Source: Nematostella vectensis
Lineage: Eukaryota; Cnidaria; Anthozoa; Actiniaria; Edwardsiidae
DNA length: 64,000 nucleotides
NCBI RefSeq assembly: GCF_932526225.1
Contig: NC_064045.1
Location: 14,500,442-14,564,441, forward strand
Reading direction: 5' to 3'
The notes beneath the pieces are model-generated. The model did not search any database. It was given only the letters and a program-made list of their open reading frames with translations, and was not told the DNA's origin. Both the position numbers and the translations under genes were made by a program. Shown here piece by piece: positions 19,701 to 34,700 of the stretch (its first letter is position 1; the number at the start of each line of letters is the position of its first letter).

Positions 19701-22700
19701 GGTCCTTGTGGGTACATATCACTTAGGTCCGTATATCACTCTTACCTGCGGGCCCCTTGGTCCTTGTGGGTACATATGACTTAGGTCCGTATATCACTCT
19801 TACCTGCGGGCCCCTTGGTCCTTGTGGGTACATATGACTTAGGTCCGTATATCACTTTTACCTGCGGGCCCCTTGGTCCTTTTGGGTACATATGACTTAG
19901 GTCCGTATATCACTTTTACCTGCGGGACCCATGGTCCTTTTGGGTACATATAACTTAGGTCCGTATATCACTCTTACCTGCGGGCCCCTTGGTCCTTGTG
20001 GGTACATATGACTTACGTCCGTATATCACTCTTACCTGCGGGCCCCTTGGTCCTTTTAGGTACATATGACTTAGGTCCGTATATCACTTTTACCTGCGGG
20101 CCCCTTGGTCCTTTTGGGTACATATGACTTAGGTCCGTATATCACTTTTACCTGCGGGCCCCTTGGTCCTTTTGGGTACATATGACTTAGGTCCGTATAT
20201 CACTCTTACCTGCGGGCCCCTTGGTCCTTTTGGGTACATATGACTTAGGTCCGTATATCACTCTTACCTGCGGGCCCCTTGGTCCTTGTTGGCACATATG
20301 ACTGAGGTCCGTATCCGAGCTGGTTCTTGGGCCTTATGTAGAATGAGTATGCCACCATCATCTCAAGTCCCTCGATGACGTAAGAGGTAGGGGTGGGCGG
20401 GACCTGTATACGCCTTAGCGTGGACTGGGAAAGTTTCCCGTATTCTATCTCGAAGTGCTGGATGTCACCGTTGGCCTCGCAAGGAAAGTCCCATCTCAGG
20501 TCCACCCGCGTGTTGTACACCGCTTCCGTGCGGAAATTATGGACGGGTCCAGGGACTGTGGAACGTGGTAAAGATTTAAAGGAATACTTTAAGCGTGATG
20601 CGGTGATGCAGTGAATGAGTCGCATCCTGTCAATGTGAACTGCGTGGAGCAGTCTGTTTCTATGATGACTGGTGGTTAATTACCTGTGATTAAGCGCTAA
20701 AGGCTCTCTAATAAATGCTATACAAAAACACTTACATTTAATTTTGAGCTTAGGTAGAGTAGGCACAATTGGTATATAAATAAAGCATTTGTATTGGAGC
20801 TTTGCTTAGTGAACGTAAAATTGCTAGAGCTTTAAACCGGTGCTTTACGCTATGCGCCGAGTTGTGGCCGCCATCTTGCTTTGTTCTGGCGGAGCGCGAG
20901 CTGGAGAGGATGGCGGCCACTGCTCGGTGCTGGCTATATTTTACTTTTTGTTACTTATTCAAAGTTTACATATACTTACGGTCCGCTTTTGTTCTCTTGT
21001 ACATAACTGACGTCTGCGGGCTCTCGCCTTTGGAGTTGTATGCCGTCACCCAAAACCCATACTCCACGAACTTGCGAAGATTTGTTACATTTGCACTGGT
21101 GACCATGTGATCAACGTCCGTGTACTGGGGCCCAGGCTGCCTCTGACAGTGGCTGTCGTCATATGCAGCGCGCCTGCGCCGTCTGGCCTTCTCTTCCTTG
21201 TAATACACCTAGATGGATGAGAAACACGTGCTGCTATGAGAATATATAGGCATGGTACACCTAAACAGATAAGAAAGCGGTTAGAGGTGTTGTTCTTTTA
21301 GTCCGTTTTCCACATCTTAAGTCCCCGTATGTACCTTGTAGCCTTGTAGCAGACCGCGGATGGAGTCGTTGGGTGGAGCTTTCCATTGCACGAACACTGA
21401 CGTCATCGTGACTAAGCCGAATGTGACGTCACTAGGAGCGGTACTGGGAGCTAGACAGACAAAAGGGGAATCTGTCAGTACACTTTCCATGGTCATCACA
21501 TGGTCATCACATGGTCAGCACATGGTCAGCACATGGTCAGCACATGGTCAGCACATGGTCAGCACATGGTCAGCACATGGTCAGCACATGGTCAGCACAT
21601 GGTCAGCACATGGTCAGCACATGGTCAGCACATGGTCAGCACATGGTCAGCACATGGTCAGCACATGGTCAGCACATGGTCAGCACATGGTCAGCACATG
21701 GTCAGCACATGGTCAGCACATGGTCAGCACATGTAGATAGGTGTAGCACTGGTATACACGGTCACTTTAATGGGTGTGAGATCTCGTGATGCGTTCACTA
21801 ATTTACCATGTCGCCGGTATTGGCTGGTATACCGGGTGCGAGTACCACTCTAACATCTGGTCGCTTGAACTAACATACAATGATGTTATTCACTCGCCCA
21901 TGTCGCTTGTAACCGGTGTATATCGGTTGTGTACACGCTGTCAGTATGATGAGGGTGTGATGTGATCCACTAACTTTATCCTCTTGCCTGCGGTGGACGG
22001 TATATCCGGTGTGTTCTAATGGTCAGTTTATTAAGGGTAAGTGTTCGTAAGATGCATCACTAACTCACCCATCTCGCCTGTAGTGGCCGGTATATCTGGT
22101 GTGTATACGCCTTCTCCCTTCTCGTTAACCACGGCCATAGTGACGTGGTATTTAGTAAAGACCTCGAGGCCGGTGATAGTGTAGGATCTCTGGGATGCGC
22201 CCAGGCTGATCTGGAGGTAGTTACTGTCGCTTGCTTTACGGTACTTCAGCTTGAAACCTTGCATCGTGCCGCCGACTTCATCAGGCAAGGGGGCCTGGGG
22301 AAAGATGATCAAAGGGAACGTAAGCAACTACGACGGCAACGGTAAGTAATAGTAAATCTGGATGGATGTCATAGTAAAAGACAATTGAAAAAGCCAGACG
22401 TGAAATACACTCTGTGTGATGCATCCAAGTCGTTTTCCTCCAAGAACGAGAGGTGTGTGCTAAAAACTAGACTATCATTGTATGCTGTATATGTTAGAAA
22501 TAAGGTTCAAGACTTGTCTATACTGCTTTAATAAAATCATGATTAAATGACGCGAATGTCACTTACCGACCACTGAACCAAAAGAGATTGGGGCGAGGGT
22601 GCAGTTATGCGTACATCACGAGGTGCTCCTGTGGGAACTGAGAAAAAATGCACTTAGATGCTGAACAAGTGATGTAAGTTTAAGGAGTTTCTTTCTTGTC

Positions 22701-25700
22701 ACCCCAGCAAAATACCAGGTATGAGAAAGGTAAGTTTTTCTCCCCAGTCTCTCACCTATAGGTATTGTCGAGATTTCCTGGGAAGAAGAGCTATAAGGGC
22801 TGTTGCCGACGTCATTGGTTGCCATGATACGGAAGCGGTAGGAGGTGCCGGGAAGCAAGCCTTCAACGGTCATCTTACGGAGGTCAGCGGAGATCAGCTG
22901 AGGGTAGTCCAGCCAGCCACCACTATACGAAACAATATAACAATATAGTTGATGTTCGCGGCGTAAATATGATTTGGGCCCGACTCGAGCTCATTTTAGC
23001 CCGAGCGCATCTCATTGGTTTCACTAGGAGCAAAAGGACTTCAGCATAGAAACGGCGTAAAATGCCTCCAAGATGCGAGGAGCTGATACTGTAAAAATCC
23101 CATTCAATACTTCGCTTCGTGCACCACTCGGTGAACTTTTTCATCGCCCAGGATGTTTGTTTTTTAGTATTTTTGAGAACAGAATCTTCTTCCATTTTTT
23201 AAGCTCCTCCTCATCGAGCTGAGAAGATTGTGAGTCGTGTTCAGCCATGTTTTCCTGTTTGTTTTTTGGTAGTTGTCAAAACACAACCAAACACGGCAAG
23301 CGATGCGACGAGCGGTTAGAATGAATTGCGGGAATTCCTGCTTCCTTCTGATTGGCTCGCTGCAATTTCCTCGCCCTCTCATTGGCCTAGAGCAGCGGGC
23401 TTTAATATATTAGAGCCCGCCAAAACGTCCATTAGAGCCCGTATAATACGCCACAATGCTCGCCAAAGTTATAATAATAGGGGGTTATCTAACAGGACTG
23501 CAAGATATGTACTGCAGGAAACAACACGGGAGGTAAGTAAGCCTCTGGGCCCTTCTATTCTCGCCCCACTTAATAGTTACTCTCCTATGGCAACCCCCTC
23601 CCCCTAATAGACACGCTCCTGGGTACAGCATTTCACTTATTTGTTACTCACTTTCCTATAACAATTCCCCACCCCACCACCTTCCTTTGTCCCCAATCCT
23701 TATTTACCCTCACATGACAATCGCCCCTTTCCCCTCCCCCTCTATCCCCCGTTGATACTCACCCTCCCATGGCAAACTGCAAGGTAAAGTATCGTATCGG
23801 GCTCTTTGGATAAACGTTGATTCGCCACTCGATGAGGACTGATCGGTGAGAGATGGCGCTCGTTGGGATAGGGAAGATAAACGGTCGGTCTGGAGCGACT
23901 ACAAAACAAATGATAATAATCATGATAAGGGTTGTTTAAAGACGTCAATATTTCATAGTATTGTCGAAGGGGCGAATAGAGAGGGGGGTGGATTTTTTAG
24001 TAGAAAAATGTAAGAGTGACTTTGTTTGAAGAAAATAAATTTCTGATGGATGGGAGGTACTGTCCATGTAAGCCGTATAGCCGGCCATTATCCACCCCCT
24101 ATTTTAAAATTCTGGATCCGCCATGTGTCGTCTCTTTAAATCTAGCTAGCTGTTTGTCTTTTCATTCCTGCTCGTTCTGGCCCGTTTCATAGAAACCATA
24201 CGTCTAACAGCCGCTTTATAAGCTCGACTCGTTATCAAGACGTTCTCAATTGATCCCTACTCTCCGTCCAGTGTATACTGTACCTCTGACGTCAGTTGTA
24301 TAGACGAGCTCCTCGGCCGGTGGGCCCCACCCGTGACTCGTGCGCGCGTACACGTAGAATCTATAAAACACACCACTAGACAAGCTTGTGTACACCTGTA
24401 AACATAAGAGCGTATCACTTACGGCGCGTTCACACTAAGACATAAATATGTAGTGTAAGTGGTGTGCGCGTACACGTAGAATCTATAAAACACATCCCTA
24501 GACAAGCTAGTGTACACCTGTAAACATAAGAGCGTATCACTTACGGCGCGTTCACACTAAGACATAAATATGTAGTGTGAGTGGTGTGCGTGTACATGTA
24601 GAATCTAAAAAAACACATCACTAGACAAGCTTGTGTACACCTGTAAACATAAGAGCGTATCACTTACGGCGCGTTTACACTAAGACATAAATATGTAGTG
24701 TAAGTGGTGTGCGCGTACACGTAGAATCTATAAAACACATCACTAGACAAGCTCGTGTACACCTGTAAACATAAGAGCGTTACGATCATACACCTCGTGT
24801 ACACGTCTGGGCATACACAATCGTGAAAATACTTAGGGCGCGTTCACACCAAGACCTTAACATGTAGTGTGAGTGATGTGCGCGAATCTATAATCTATAA
24901 TACACTTAACTGGACTAGGTTCTTAAAAATCCGTACTACGCCAAATACCTTAGTGCGTTTATTAGGAGCAATCCCGTCATCACTTGCAAGAAGAGTAGAC
25001 CCAGACTCAAGCCGGTACTTGACCCAGTACTCCGTGATGTTGCCATGGGGATAGATGGGCGGGTCCCAGATTAATTTAACCCACGAATACGTCACTTCCG
25101 GGAAGCGTAGCCTCGCAGGGGGTCCCGGGACTATAAACACATGGAATAAAAGTATCTCAAACTATTCTCCGTTTTCCTTTCGAGTTGACACATTGGGATT
25201 CAACTCGACACTGGTCCCGATTCCGGAATGCAGTGCGCGGTCACGTTAGTACTTACCAGACCCCTCGGTCATGGTCCGCACTGTGCTACTTCTCGGTCCC
25301 AGTCCATATCGCGTGTAGCCGAGAACTTGGACTTCATAGACCACGAAGCTCTCTAGGCCGTCTATGGTGGCGGAATAGGTGGAAGATCCCTCAACCTGCT
25401 TCATCTTCTCTATGGCTTGACCTCTCACTCGATAGAAAATCTGGGGAGGACGGAATATAAATATTCATATCAATATTTGGGAGACCTTTAGACTCGATCG
25501 GCTCTGGTGCACGCTAGTTTGACATAAAGACATAAACCCGACATAACGACATGGACATAACGACATAAGAGAAAAAAAAACATGTTTTTTTCTTTTATCT
25601 CATTATGTTCATGTCGTTATGTCTCTAGTGTGCACCAGGCATAACTGATACTATTATCTTGAAATTTTGAATGAAGACAATAACAAAGGTGAGTCTGGGC

Positions 25701-28700
25701 TTTTTAATGTGTCTGATAGCGGACTCAGACTTCACACGTGCGCTTGTTCAGAAAATTCATCCATTCAAGTATGGCATCCTATAAACATGCGCAGCAACCC
25801 ACCTGGTAGCCGAGGATCTCCCCATTCCGTCCCACTTCAGGTATAGGGCCCCACTCCGCGAGTATCTGGGTGGAGCCTTGAGCCTGTGCGCGCACACTGG
25901 ATGGTGGCTGATCAGGAGCTGTTAGAAAATCACCACAAAAGATAACAACTTCTGATATTATGCCACGTCTACAATAACTTTCGAAATATAATCGCCGAAT
26001 TACAAGCCATGACTTTCGATGCCTGGTAATCGATATACGACTAACGATTTCAAATAACTAATCTACCTACCACCAACATAGGATTTCCGACTTCACGTTC
26101 ACCAACCTAAAAGCTTCGACTGGCTGCCTAACTACCTGCAAATTTTCAATCTGCCAGACAATCCCGACAATCGATACCCGACTTACCATCCTGATCGGTG
26201 ACAAAGTAGACGAGTTTCGTGACGTTACTTGTGCCTTTGCCGTTAAGGTTGTACGCCTTGATGGAGATGGTGTAGCGGGTGTATCGCATCAGTCCGGTCA
26301 CTGTGTAGTGGTCTACGCGAGCGTTAGGGATATTGAGGGTAGAGGTGTGCTGGGGAGAGTTCTCAGGCTCAAGGGAAAGGATGTATCCAATGAACAGACT
26401 GTTCCACGTATCTTCAGGAGGAATCTGCGGGACGAATGAGAACACGGGGTTAGCTGACTTAAGTTTGTTAAGCGTGCGCTTGCTGTGTAGGGTATACTGG
26501 GGCAAATGTGCGAAATATTTTAACGAAAGCTATTGGGATTTATAAAAGATAAAATAGACTTGCGCTTCCCGCTAAAGAGAGTAGTGAAAGAATATTCAAT
26601 CTCTATCAAAGGTAATATATGTAGTATATATTCCGTTTGGAAGAGTGTACGTACATTCCATCGCACTTGAATCTCTCCCTTGACATTTCCCTTGATTACA
26701 CGCAGGTTGCTAGGAGGCAGCGAAGGAGCTGTAAAAGAACTGTATTTTGTTAATCTATCATTTTAGGGGAATCGCGGGTGGCCTAGTGTGTTAGCGCGCC
26801 AGCGTATGGGGCCTCTCACCTCGGCTGACATGGATAGTATCTTTCTGTTTCTCGGGCCTGAATTTGACTTGTTGAACGTATGTGAGCTTACTAGAAGCGT
26901 GTTCCTCAGTTCCAAGATGGTACATTCTTAATACATTAGGATTCCCTAGACTTGTATACAGTTAAAACTTGCTAGCACGCGGAGGCTTTTGGGACTGAAT
27001 AATTGTTTTCATAATAGCAAGGGTTCGTGATAGCGGGAGTTACTTTTCAGCAATTTCTTTGTTCTTTGTCTTTGTTTTTCTTGTCGGGGATTGTATTACT
27101 GTGCGTTATAACGAGGTGTCGGTTATAGGTACTCATAAGGCAAACTTAGAACTGTTATTGTGGCTTTGTGGCTTATAATCTCACAAGGTTTAGTGTTTGA
27201 TAGGATACAGAGTTCTTATCGCTTACAAAAGCACAGTTGGAAATGAGACAGCTGGTAAGCCGCGGGCCCGGCCTACCAGACCGAGCTACCAAGGTCAATC
27301 GAGGACAAGGTTAGGATGAGCGGTTTACCTGCTTCAAGCGTTCTTGCATCGTCTGATATGTTGCTGGGCGAACTGCTCCCAACCCTGTTAGCCGCGACAA
27401 CGCGAAAGCGGTACACAGTGTACGCCCTGAGGTGCGGCACAACCAAGGGAAAGAGCCGCGACCGCTTGTGCGCGTCCATCACCACGTACTGCGTCCGCCA
27501 GTTCGCGACCAAGGGGTCGAAATAAGAGTCGTTATTATACTGAATGGTGTATTGTTCGATCGGCGCACGTCCGGAAAAGCCGAGAGCCCACCGTAGCTCT
27601 ACCGTGAAGGCATTGACTCTCATGTACTGAGGCTTGCCGGGAGCACCAGGAAGGACTGGGAAGAGTAATAAGATACCGTTTAGATAAACCGTGAAAGTGT
27701 GGTATATTGTCATAACATGGCAACCACCATAATAAAGCACCATCTTTCGTCGTCATCTTTATAACCATACAAGCACAATCATTATCTTCATAATTATCAT
27801 CATAACAACAACATTAACAGTCCTCATCATTACCAACATCTTCACCTTCAAAATCACAATCAGTATCAATATCATCAGCATCATCATCAGCAGCAGAAGT
27901 AACAACATCATGATCATCATCATCACCATCACCACCATCACCATCATCATCATCACCATCATCACCACCACCATCATCATCACCATCACAACCATCACCA
28001 CCATTATCAGCATCATTATCATCACCAGCACCACCATTATCAGCATCATTATCATCACCAGCACCACCATCATGATTTCCTTCTGCTTCATCATCATCAT
28101 CTACAATGACCACTCACCAGGTGAGTCCACCGTCTGAACATATAGCTTTTTCTCCGGCCCTAGTCCCGCCCCAGTCTTCGCCGCGACAGTGACGGTATAC
28201 CACGTGTTTGGGTTGAGCCCGGTCACCGTGACGTCTACGGAGTAGTTGGCCGTGTACTGCTCAGACACCACAGGGTTACTAGTGTTCCGCCAGTGCTTGA
28301 CGAGGTAGGACACGAGGTTGCCGTTGATCTCTACTGGCGGGTTCCAGTTGACAGTGAACCCATCCGAGTAGACATCAGACACGCTGAACGAGGACACTGC
28401 GGTGGGCACTAAAAGCACGGTGCACATTCATATCAATCAATAGGAGTCGTTTTTCTAATGGTCTGAAAGAGCCTGAAGCTAGCGTGCGTGGGTGCGTGTG
28501 GTAATCTGAAACGTTGATCTGGGTTTTATTTTTCAAGATGGCGTCCAAAAAAACTAGTAATCACGAAATCTTTAGTTTTTGTGGAAATTCTAATCTATTC
28601 TATTCGATAAAAATATATAAATAGTGATTGGAAGGGACTCCCAAATACGGTATGCAGTGTCCTTATCAAACGAACTGAAAAGAAAAGACGGCTACAAAAA

Positions 28701-31700
28701 ATATATTGTTTGGTATCTTAGGCAGTTGCAGATAAATAGAGGGGGTGTGGGCATGGGGGTCTGTGCCCCTAATCGCTATTTCGATGTGTAGTTTAAGAAT
28801 AGCGAAAACAAGGGTTCGCCCCTGTTTCTTGTTTAATTGCAATGCAACAAAATCTCTTCGCGTCAAAGGAGAGACGACCGGAAATGTATTCAGTTTATCC
28901 GATAAGGGAAAGGACAGCAATAAGCCGAAGTGGAGTGTATTCGTTATTTATTCAAAATCTCAGAAAATCGTGAGCCCCCACCCTACCCCTCATAGTAGAC
29001 ACTTTCCTGGTGAAAAAAAGTTTTTAGCAAACAGTTATTTGAAAGAAAATATTGTTTACCTTTATTGCCACTTTATTTTAAAGAAGTCTGTGCTTTGTTT
29101 AAAGATAATAAACCCTTTTAATTTTTTAAAAGCTTTTATATTTATTTAAGGAACACTAATAAAAATAAGAATTTAAATTAAAAAAATAATATTCCTTATT
29201 TACATTATCCTCATCAAATTTTCATTTTCTTTACAATAATTTTCAATTAGACGTTTTTGGTAGAGATGGGAATCGCGTTATATTATTAAGATTATAATTG
29301 TGTTTAGTTATTAGTATTTACATCATTTAGATGCAGTACCTGCATTTGGATGAATGTTTCCTGGAAAAATAACAATCATCATCATTATTATCATCATTAT
29401 CACCATCATTATTAACACAATCATAGCTATTATTATTATTTGTGTCAATTATACAAATATTAAAATAGTCATCAGTTCTATTAGTATTTATTATAGCACA
29501 TTTAGGATCATTCATGTCAAGAGTGTATGCAGCCACCCCCCCCCCCCCCCCCCCCCCCGCTGTATAACCCTCCCCGACCTACTTTTCCTAGATGGTCATT
29601 CGCCTGACGCATACCTCCCCCCTCGGTCTGTATAAGCTTCTGTACGCTCCTAGAACTGTTCCCCGCCGTACCCCACCCCTCTCCTTGACTCTCACCTCCC
29701 TCCCCGGTCCGTATAAGCTTCTGTTCGCTCCTAGGACTGTCACCCGCCGTACCCCACCCTTCTCCTTGACTCTCACCTCCCTCCTCGGTCCGTATAAGCT
29801 TCTGTTCGCCCCTAGGACTGTCACCCGCCGTACCCCACCCTTCTCCTTGACTCTCACCTCCCTCCTCGGTCCGTATAAGCTTCTGTACGCTCCTAGGACT
29901 GTCACCCGCCGTACCCCACCCCTCTCCTTGACTCTCACCTCCCTCCTCGGTCCGTATAAGCTTCTGTTCGCTCCTAGGACTGTCACCCGCCGTACCCCAC
30001 CCTTCTCCTTGACTCTCACCTCCCTCCTCGGTCCGTATAAGCTTCTGTTCGCTCCTAGGACTGTCACCCGCCGTACCCCACCCTTCTCCTTGACTCTCAC
30101 CTCCCTCCTCGGTCCGTATAAGCTTCTGTACGCTCCTAGGACTGTCACCCGCCGTACCCCACCCCTCTCATTGACTCTCACCTCCCTCCTCGGTCCGTAT
30201 AAGCTTCTGTTTGCTCCTAGGACTGTCACCCGCCGTACCCCACCCTTCTCCTTGACTCTCACCTCCCTCCTCGGTCCGTATAAGCTTCTGTACGCTCCTA
30301 GGACTGTCACCCGCCGTACCCCACCCTTCTCCTTGACTCTCACCTCCCTCCTCGGTCCGTATAAGCTTCTGTTCGCTCCTAGGACTGTCACCCGCCGTAC
30401 CCCACCCTTCTCCTTGACTCTCACCTCCCTCCTCGGTCCGTATAAGCTTCTGTACGCTCCTAGGACTGTCACCCGCCGTACCCCACCCCTCTCATTGACT
30501 CTCATCTCCCTCCTCGATCCGTATAAGCTTCTGTTCGCCCCTAGGACTGTTCCCCGCCGTACCCCACCCTTCTCATTGACTCTCACCTCCCTCCTCGGTC
30601 CGTATAAGCTTCTGTTCGCCCCTAGGACTGTCACCCGCCGTACCCCACCCTTCTCATTGACTCTCACCTCCCTCCTCGGTCCGTATAAGCTTCTGTTCGC
30701 TCCTAGGACTGTCACCCGCCGTACCCCACCCCTCTCCTTGACTCTCACCTCCCTCCTCGGTCCGTATAAGCTTCTGTACGCTCCTAGAACTGTTCCCCGC
30801 CGTACCCCACCCTTCTCCTTGACTCTCACCTCCCTCCTCGGTCCGTATAAGCTTCTGTTCGCTCCTAGGACTGTCACCCGCCGTACCCCACCCTTCTCCT
30901 TGACTCTCACCTCCCTCTTCGGTCCGTATAAGCTTCTGTTCGCTCCTAGGACTGTCGCCCGCCGTACCCCACCCCTCTCCTTGACTCTCACCTCCCTCCT
31001 CGGTCCGTATAAGCTTCTGTTCGCTCCTAGGACTGTCACCCGCCGTACCCCACCCTTCTCCTTGACTCTCACCTCCCCCCTCGGTCCGTATAAGCTTCTG
31101 TTCGCTCCTAGGACTGTCACCCGCCGTACCCCACCCCTCTCCTTGACTCTCACCTCCCTCCTCGGTCCGTATAAGCTTCTGTTCGCTCCTAGGACTGTCA
31201 CCCGCCGTACCCCACCCCTCTCCTTGACTCTCACCTCCCTCCTCGGTCCGTATAAGCTTCTGTTCGCTCCTAGGACTGTCACCCGCCGTACCCCACCCTT
31301 CTCCTTGACTCTCACCTCCCTCCTCGGTCCGTATAAGCTTCTGTACGCTCCTAGGACTGTCACCCGCCGTACCCCACCCTTCTCATTGACTCTCACCTCC
31401 CTCCTAGGTCCGTATAAGCTTCTGTTCGCCCCTAGGACTGTCACCCGCCGTACCCCACCCCTCTCCTTGACTCTCACCTCCCTCCTCGGTCCGTATAAGC
31501 TTCTGTTCGCTCCTAGGACTGTCACCCGCCGTACCCCACCCTTCTCCTTGACTCTCACCTCCCCCCTCGGTCCGTATAAGCTTCTGTTCGCTCCTAGGAC
31601 TGTCACCCGCCGTACCCCACCCCTCTCCTTGACTCTCACCTCCCTCCTCGGTCCGTATAAGCTTCTGTTCGCTCCTAGGACTGTTCCCCGCCGTACCCCA

Positions 31701-34700
31701 CCCTTCTCCTTGACTCTCACCTCCCTCCTCGGTCCGTATAAGCTTCTGTTCGCTCCTAGGACTGTCACCCGCCGTACCCCACCCTTCTCCTTGACTCTCA
31801 CCTCCCTCCTCGGTCCGTATAATCTTCTGTTCGCTTCTAGGACTGTCACCCGCCGTACCCCACCCTTCTCATTGACTCTCACCTCCCTCCTCGGTCCGTA
31901 TAAGCTTCTGTTCGCTCCTAGGACTGTCACCCGCCGTACCCCACCCTTCTCATTGACTCTCACCTCCCTCCTCGGTCCGTATAAGCTTCTGTTCGCTCCT
32001 AGGACTGTCACCCGCCGTACCCCACCCTTCTCCTTGACTCTCACCTCCCTCCTCGGTCCGTATAAGCTTCTGTTCGCCCCTAGGACTGTCGCCCGCCGTA
32101 CCCCACCCTTCTCCTTGACTCTCACCTCCCTCCTCGGTCCGTATAAGCTTCTGTTCGCTCCTAGGACTGTCACCCGCCGTACCCCACCCTTCTCATTGAC
32201 TCTCACCTCCCTCCTCGGTCCGTATAAGCTTCTGTTCGCTCCTAGGACTGTCACCCGCCGTACCCCACCCCTCTCCTTGACTCTCACCCCCCTCCTCGGT
32301 CCGTATAAGCTTCTGTTCACCCCTAGGACTGTCACCCGCCGTACCCCACCCTTCTCCTTGACTCTCACCTCCCTCCTCGGTCCGTATAAGCTTCTGTTCG
32401 CTCCTAGGACTGTCGCCCGCGCTGTTGAAGGCTACCACCACCACTTGGTACTGGGTGTACTTGCGAAGGTTCACTAGAGTCCCTCGCTGGGTCGCTCTAC
32501 TGCTATCATGGCTCATCACTGTTCGGGTGATGGTGCTGGGGTCGTGTGGCTGCCAGGCTAACAGCTAGGAGACAAATCATTATTTGCTGGCATTGAATAT
32601 GAACGAATGGCTATTATTTTTTTCTAGGCCTGGGTCTCTTACTTTAAGCTGGCGGCAAAAAAAAAAAAAAAAACGGAGTAAACAAGAAGTCCGATAAAAA
32701 AGCGGAGACATGATTGTAGCGGATTCCCAAATATGGTATGTAATGTTCTGAGGAGGCATTGACCGGGCGAGCTAGAAAATCGACGGTTTTTTTTATATGT
32801 TTATAGCATTAGCCAGTGCTGGTTTTACCTTAAAGCCCTTGAGTCGGCCGTTCCACTGTTGTTGTGGCGGCGGTTCCCATTCCATGTCAACTGTCGTAGC
32901 CTTGATCGCGATGATCTTCAGGTTTTGCACAGGCGCGGTGGGAACTTAAAGCGATAAAAACGATAAGTTTGATAATACAAGGCGCGCTTAAACAAACACG
33001 CAAATTATATTATTAAGGCGCAAATTATATTATTAAGAAACTAGGAATTGGATATTTTTTGTATTCCTGTGCAAAAGAACACATATAGACAAAGTTAAAG
33101 CCAAATTTTGATTAAATTGAATAATAGCACGTGATGTTTCATGTTACCATGACTACCTACCTCCCTCGCCTGTCGTTACGATGACACTGCTGCTGAAGGG
33201 CCCTGAGCCCGCGTTGTTGTAGGCCTGCACCTTAACCTCGTACTCAGTCCACAGGAGCAGCCCGTCCACAGTACCCTGAGTAGCCGCGCCTTCAGTTATC
33301 ACCTTCAGGTTGAACGTGTTACCCGCGATGCCGTTCAAGCGGTAGTTGATGCGGTATCCTAGCAACAGACCGTTGTGGGTATCTGCCGGCGGGGGCTGTG
33401 TGTAAAAGGAAACTCTCAGCCGATTTTTACCATCGGTGGTATATCAATACGCAAAATTTGAATCCTTTTTTTTTTTATTTTGTATTTGCAATTTACTGTT
33501 TGCCTTGATACCAGACCTTTTACTGGTGTTATAAAAGCACCAAAGCCAGCTTCTCATTAGCAAACGCAAATAGTAGTCTAGCCTGCGTAGCGGCGCTAAA
33601 GGGGAGGGGCAAGAGGTCCGTGTGCGGGAAAAAGGAAGAATGGGCGAAAAGAAGAAGGGAAATAATAGTACTCGAAAAAGCTGTATACACTTTCCCTCCT
33701 AAGTATACACTATATCACTCGTGCAAATGGTCACACTATATCATCCATGCAGATGGTAACACTATATCACCCATGCGAATGGTCACACTATATCACCCAT
33801 GCAGATGGTAACACTATATCACCCATGCGAATGGTCACACTATATCACCCATGCGAATGGTAACACTATATCACCCAGGCGAATGGTAACACTATATCAC
33901 CCATGCAAATGGTAACACTATATCACCCATGCGAATGGTCACACTATATCACCCATGCGAATGGTCACACTATATCACCCATGCAGATGGTAACACTATA
34001 TCACCCATGCAAATGGTAACACTATATCACCCATGCGAATGGTCACACTATATCACCCATGCGAATGGTAACACTATATCACCCAGGCGAATGGTAACAC
34101 TATATCACCCATGCGAATGGTAACACTATATCACCCATGCGAATGGTAACACTATATCACCCAGGCGAATGGTAACACTATATCACCCATGCAAATGGTA
34201 ACACTATATCACCCATGCGAATGGTCACACTATATCATCCATGCAGATGGTAACACTATATCATCCATGCGAATGGTAACACTATATCACCCATGCGAAT
34301 GGTCACACTATATCATCCATGCAGATGGTAACACTATATCACCCATGCGAATGGTAACACTATATCGCCCATGCGAATGGTAACACTATATCACCCATGC
34401 GAATGGTCACATTATATCATCCATGCAAATGGTAACACTATATCATCCATGCGAATGGTCACACTATATCACTCATGCGAATGGTCACACTATATCATCC
34501 ATGCAGATGGTAACACTATATCACCCATGCAAATGGTAAAACTATATCACCCAGGCGAATGGTAACACTATATCACCCAGGCGAATGGTAACACTATATC
34601 ACCCATGCGAATGGTCACACTATATCATCCATGCGAATGGTAACACTATATCACCCATGTGTATGGTAACACTATATCACCCATGCAAATGGTAACACTA

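Noticed and set aside
27759-28137. Met/Asp-rich small proteins
   Set aside because: Translation of ATC/ACC microsatellite DNA in a sidekick intron.
29588-32477. Open frames of more than 900 codons on both strands
   Set aside because: They are an artefact of an 81-nt repeat (27 codons) without stops in two opposite frames. There is no start context, domain or codon character, and the unit is exon end plus donor of sidekick.
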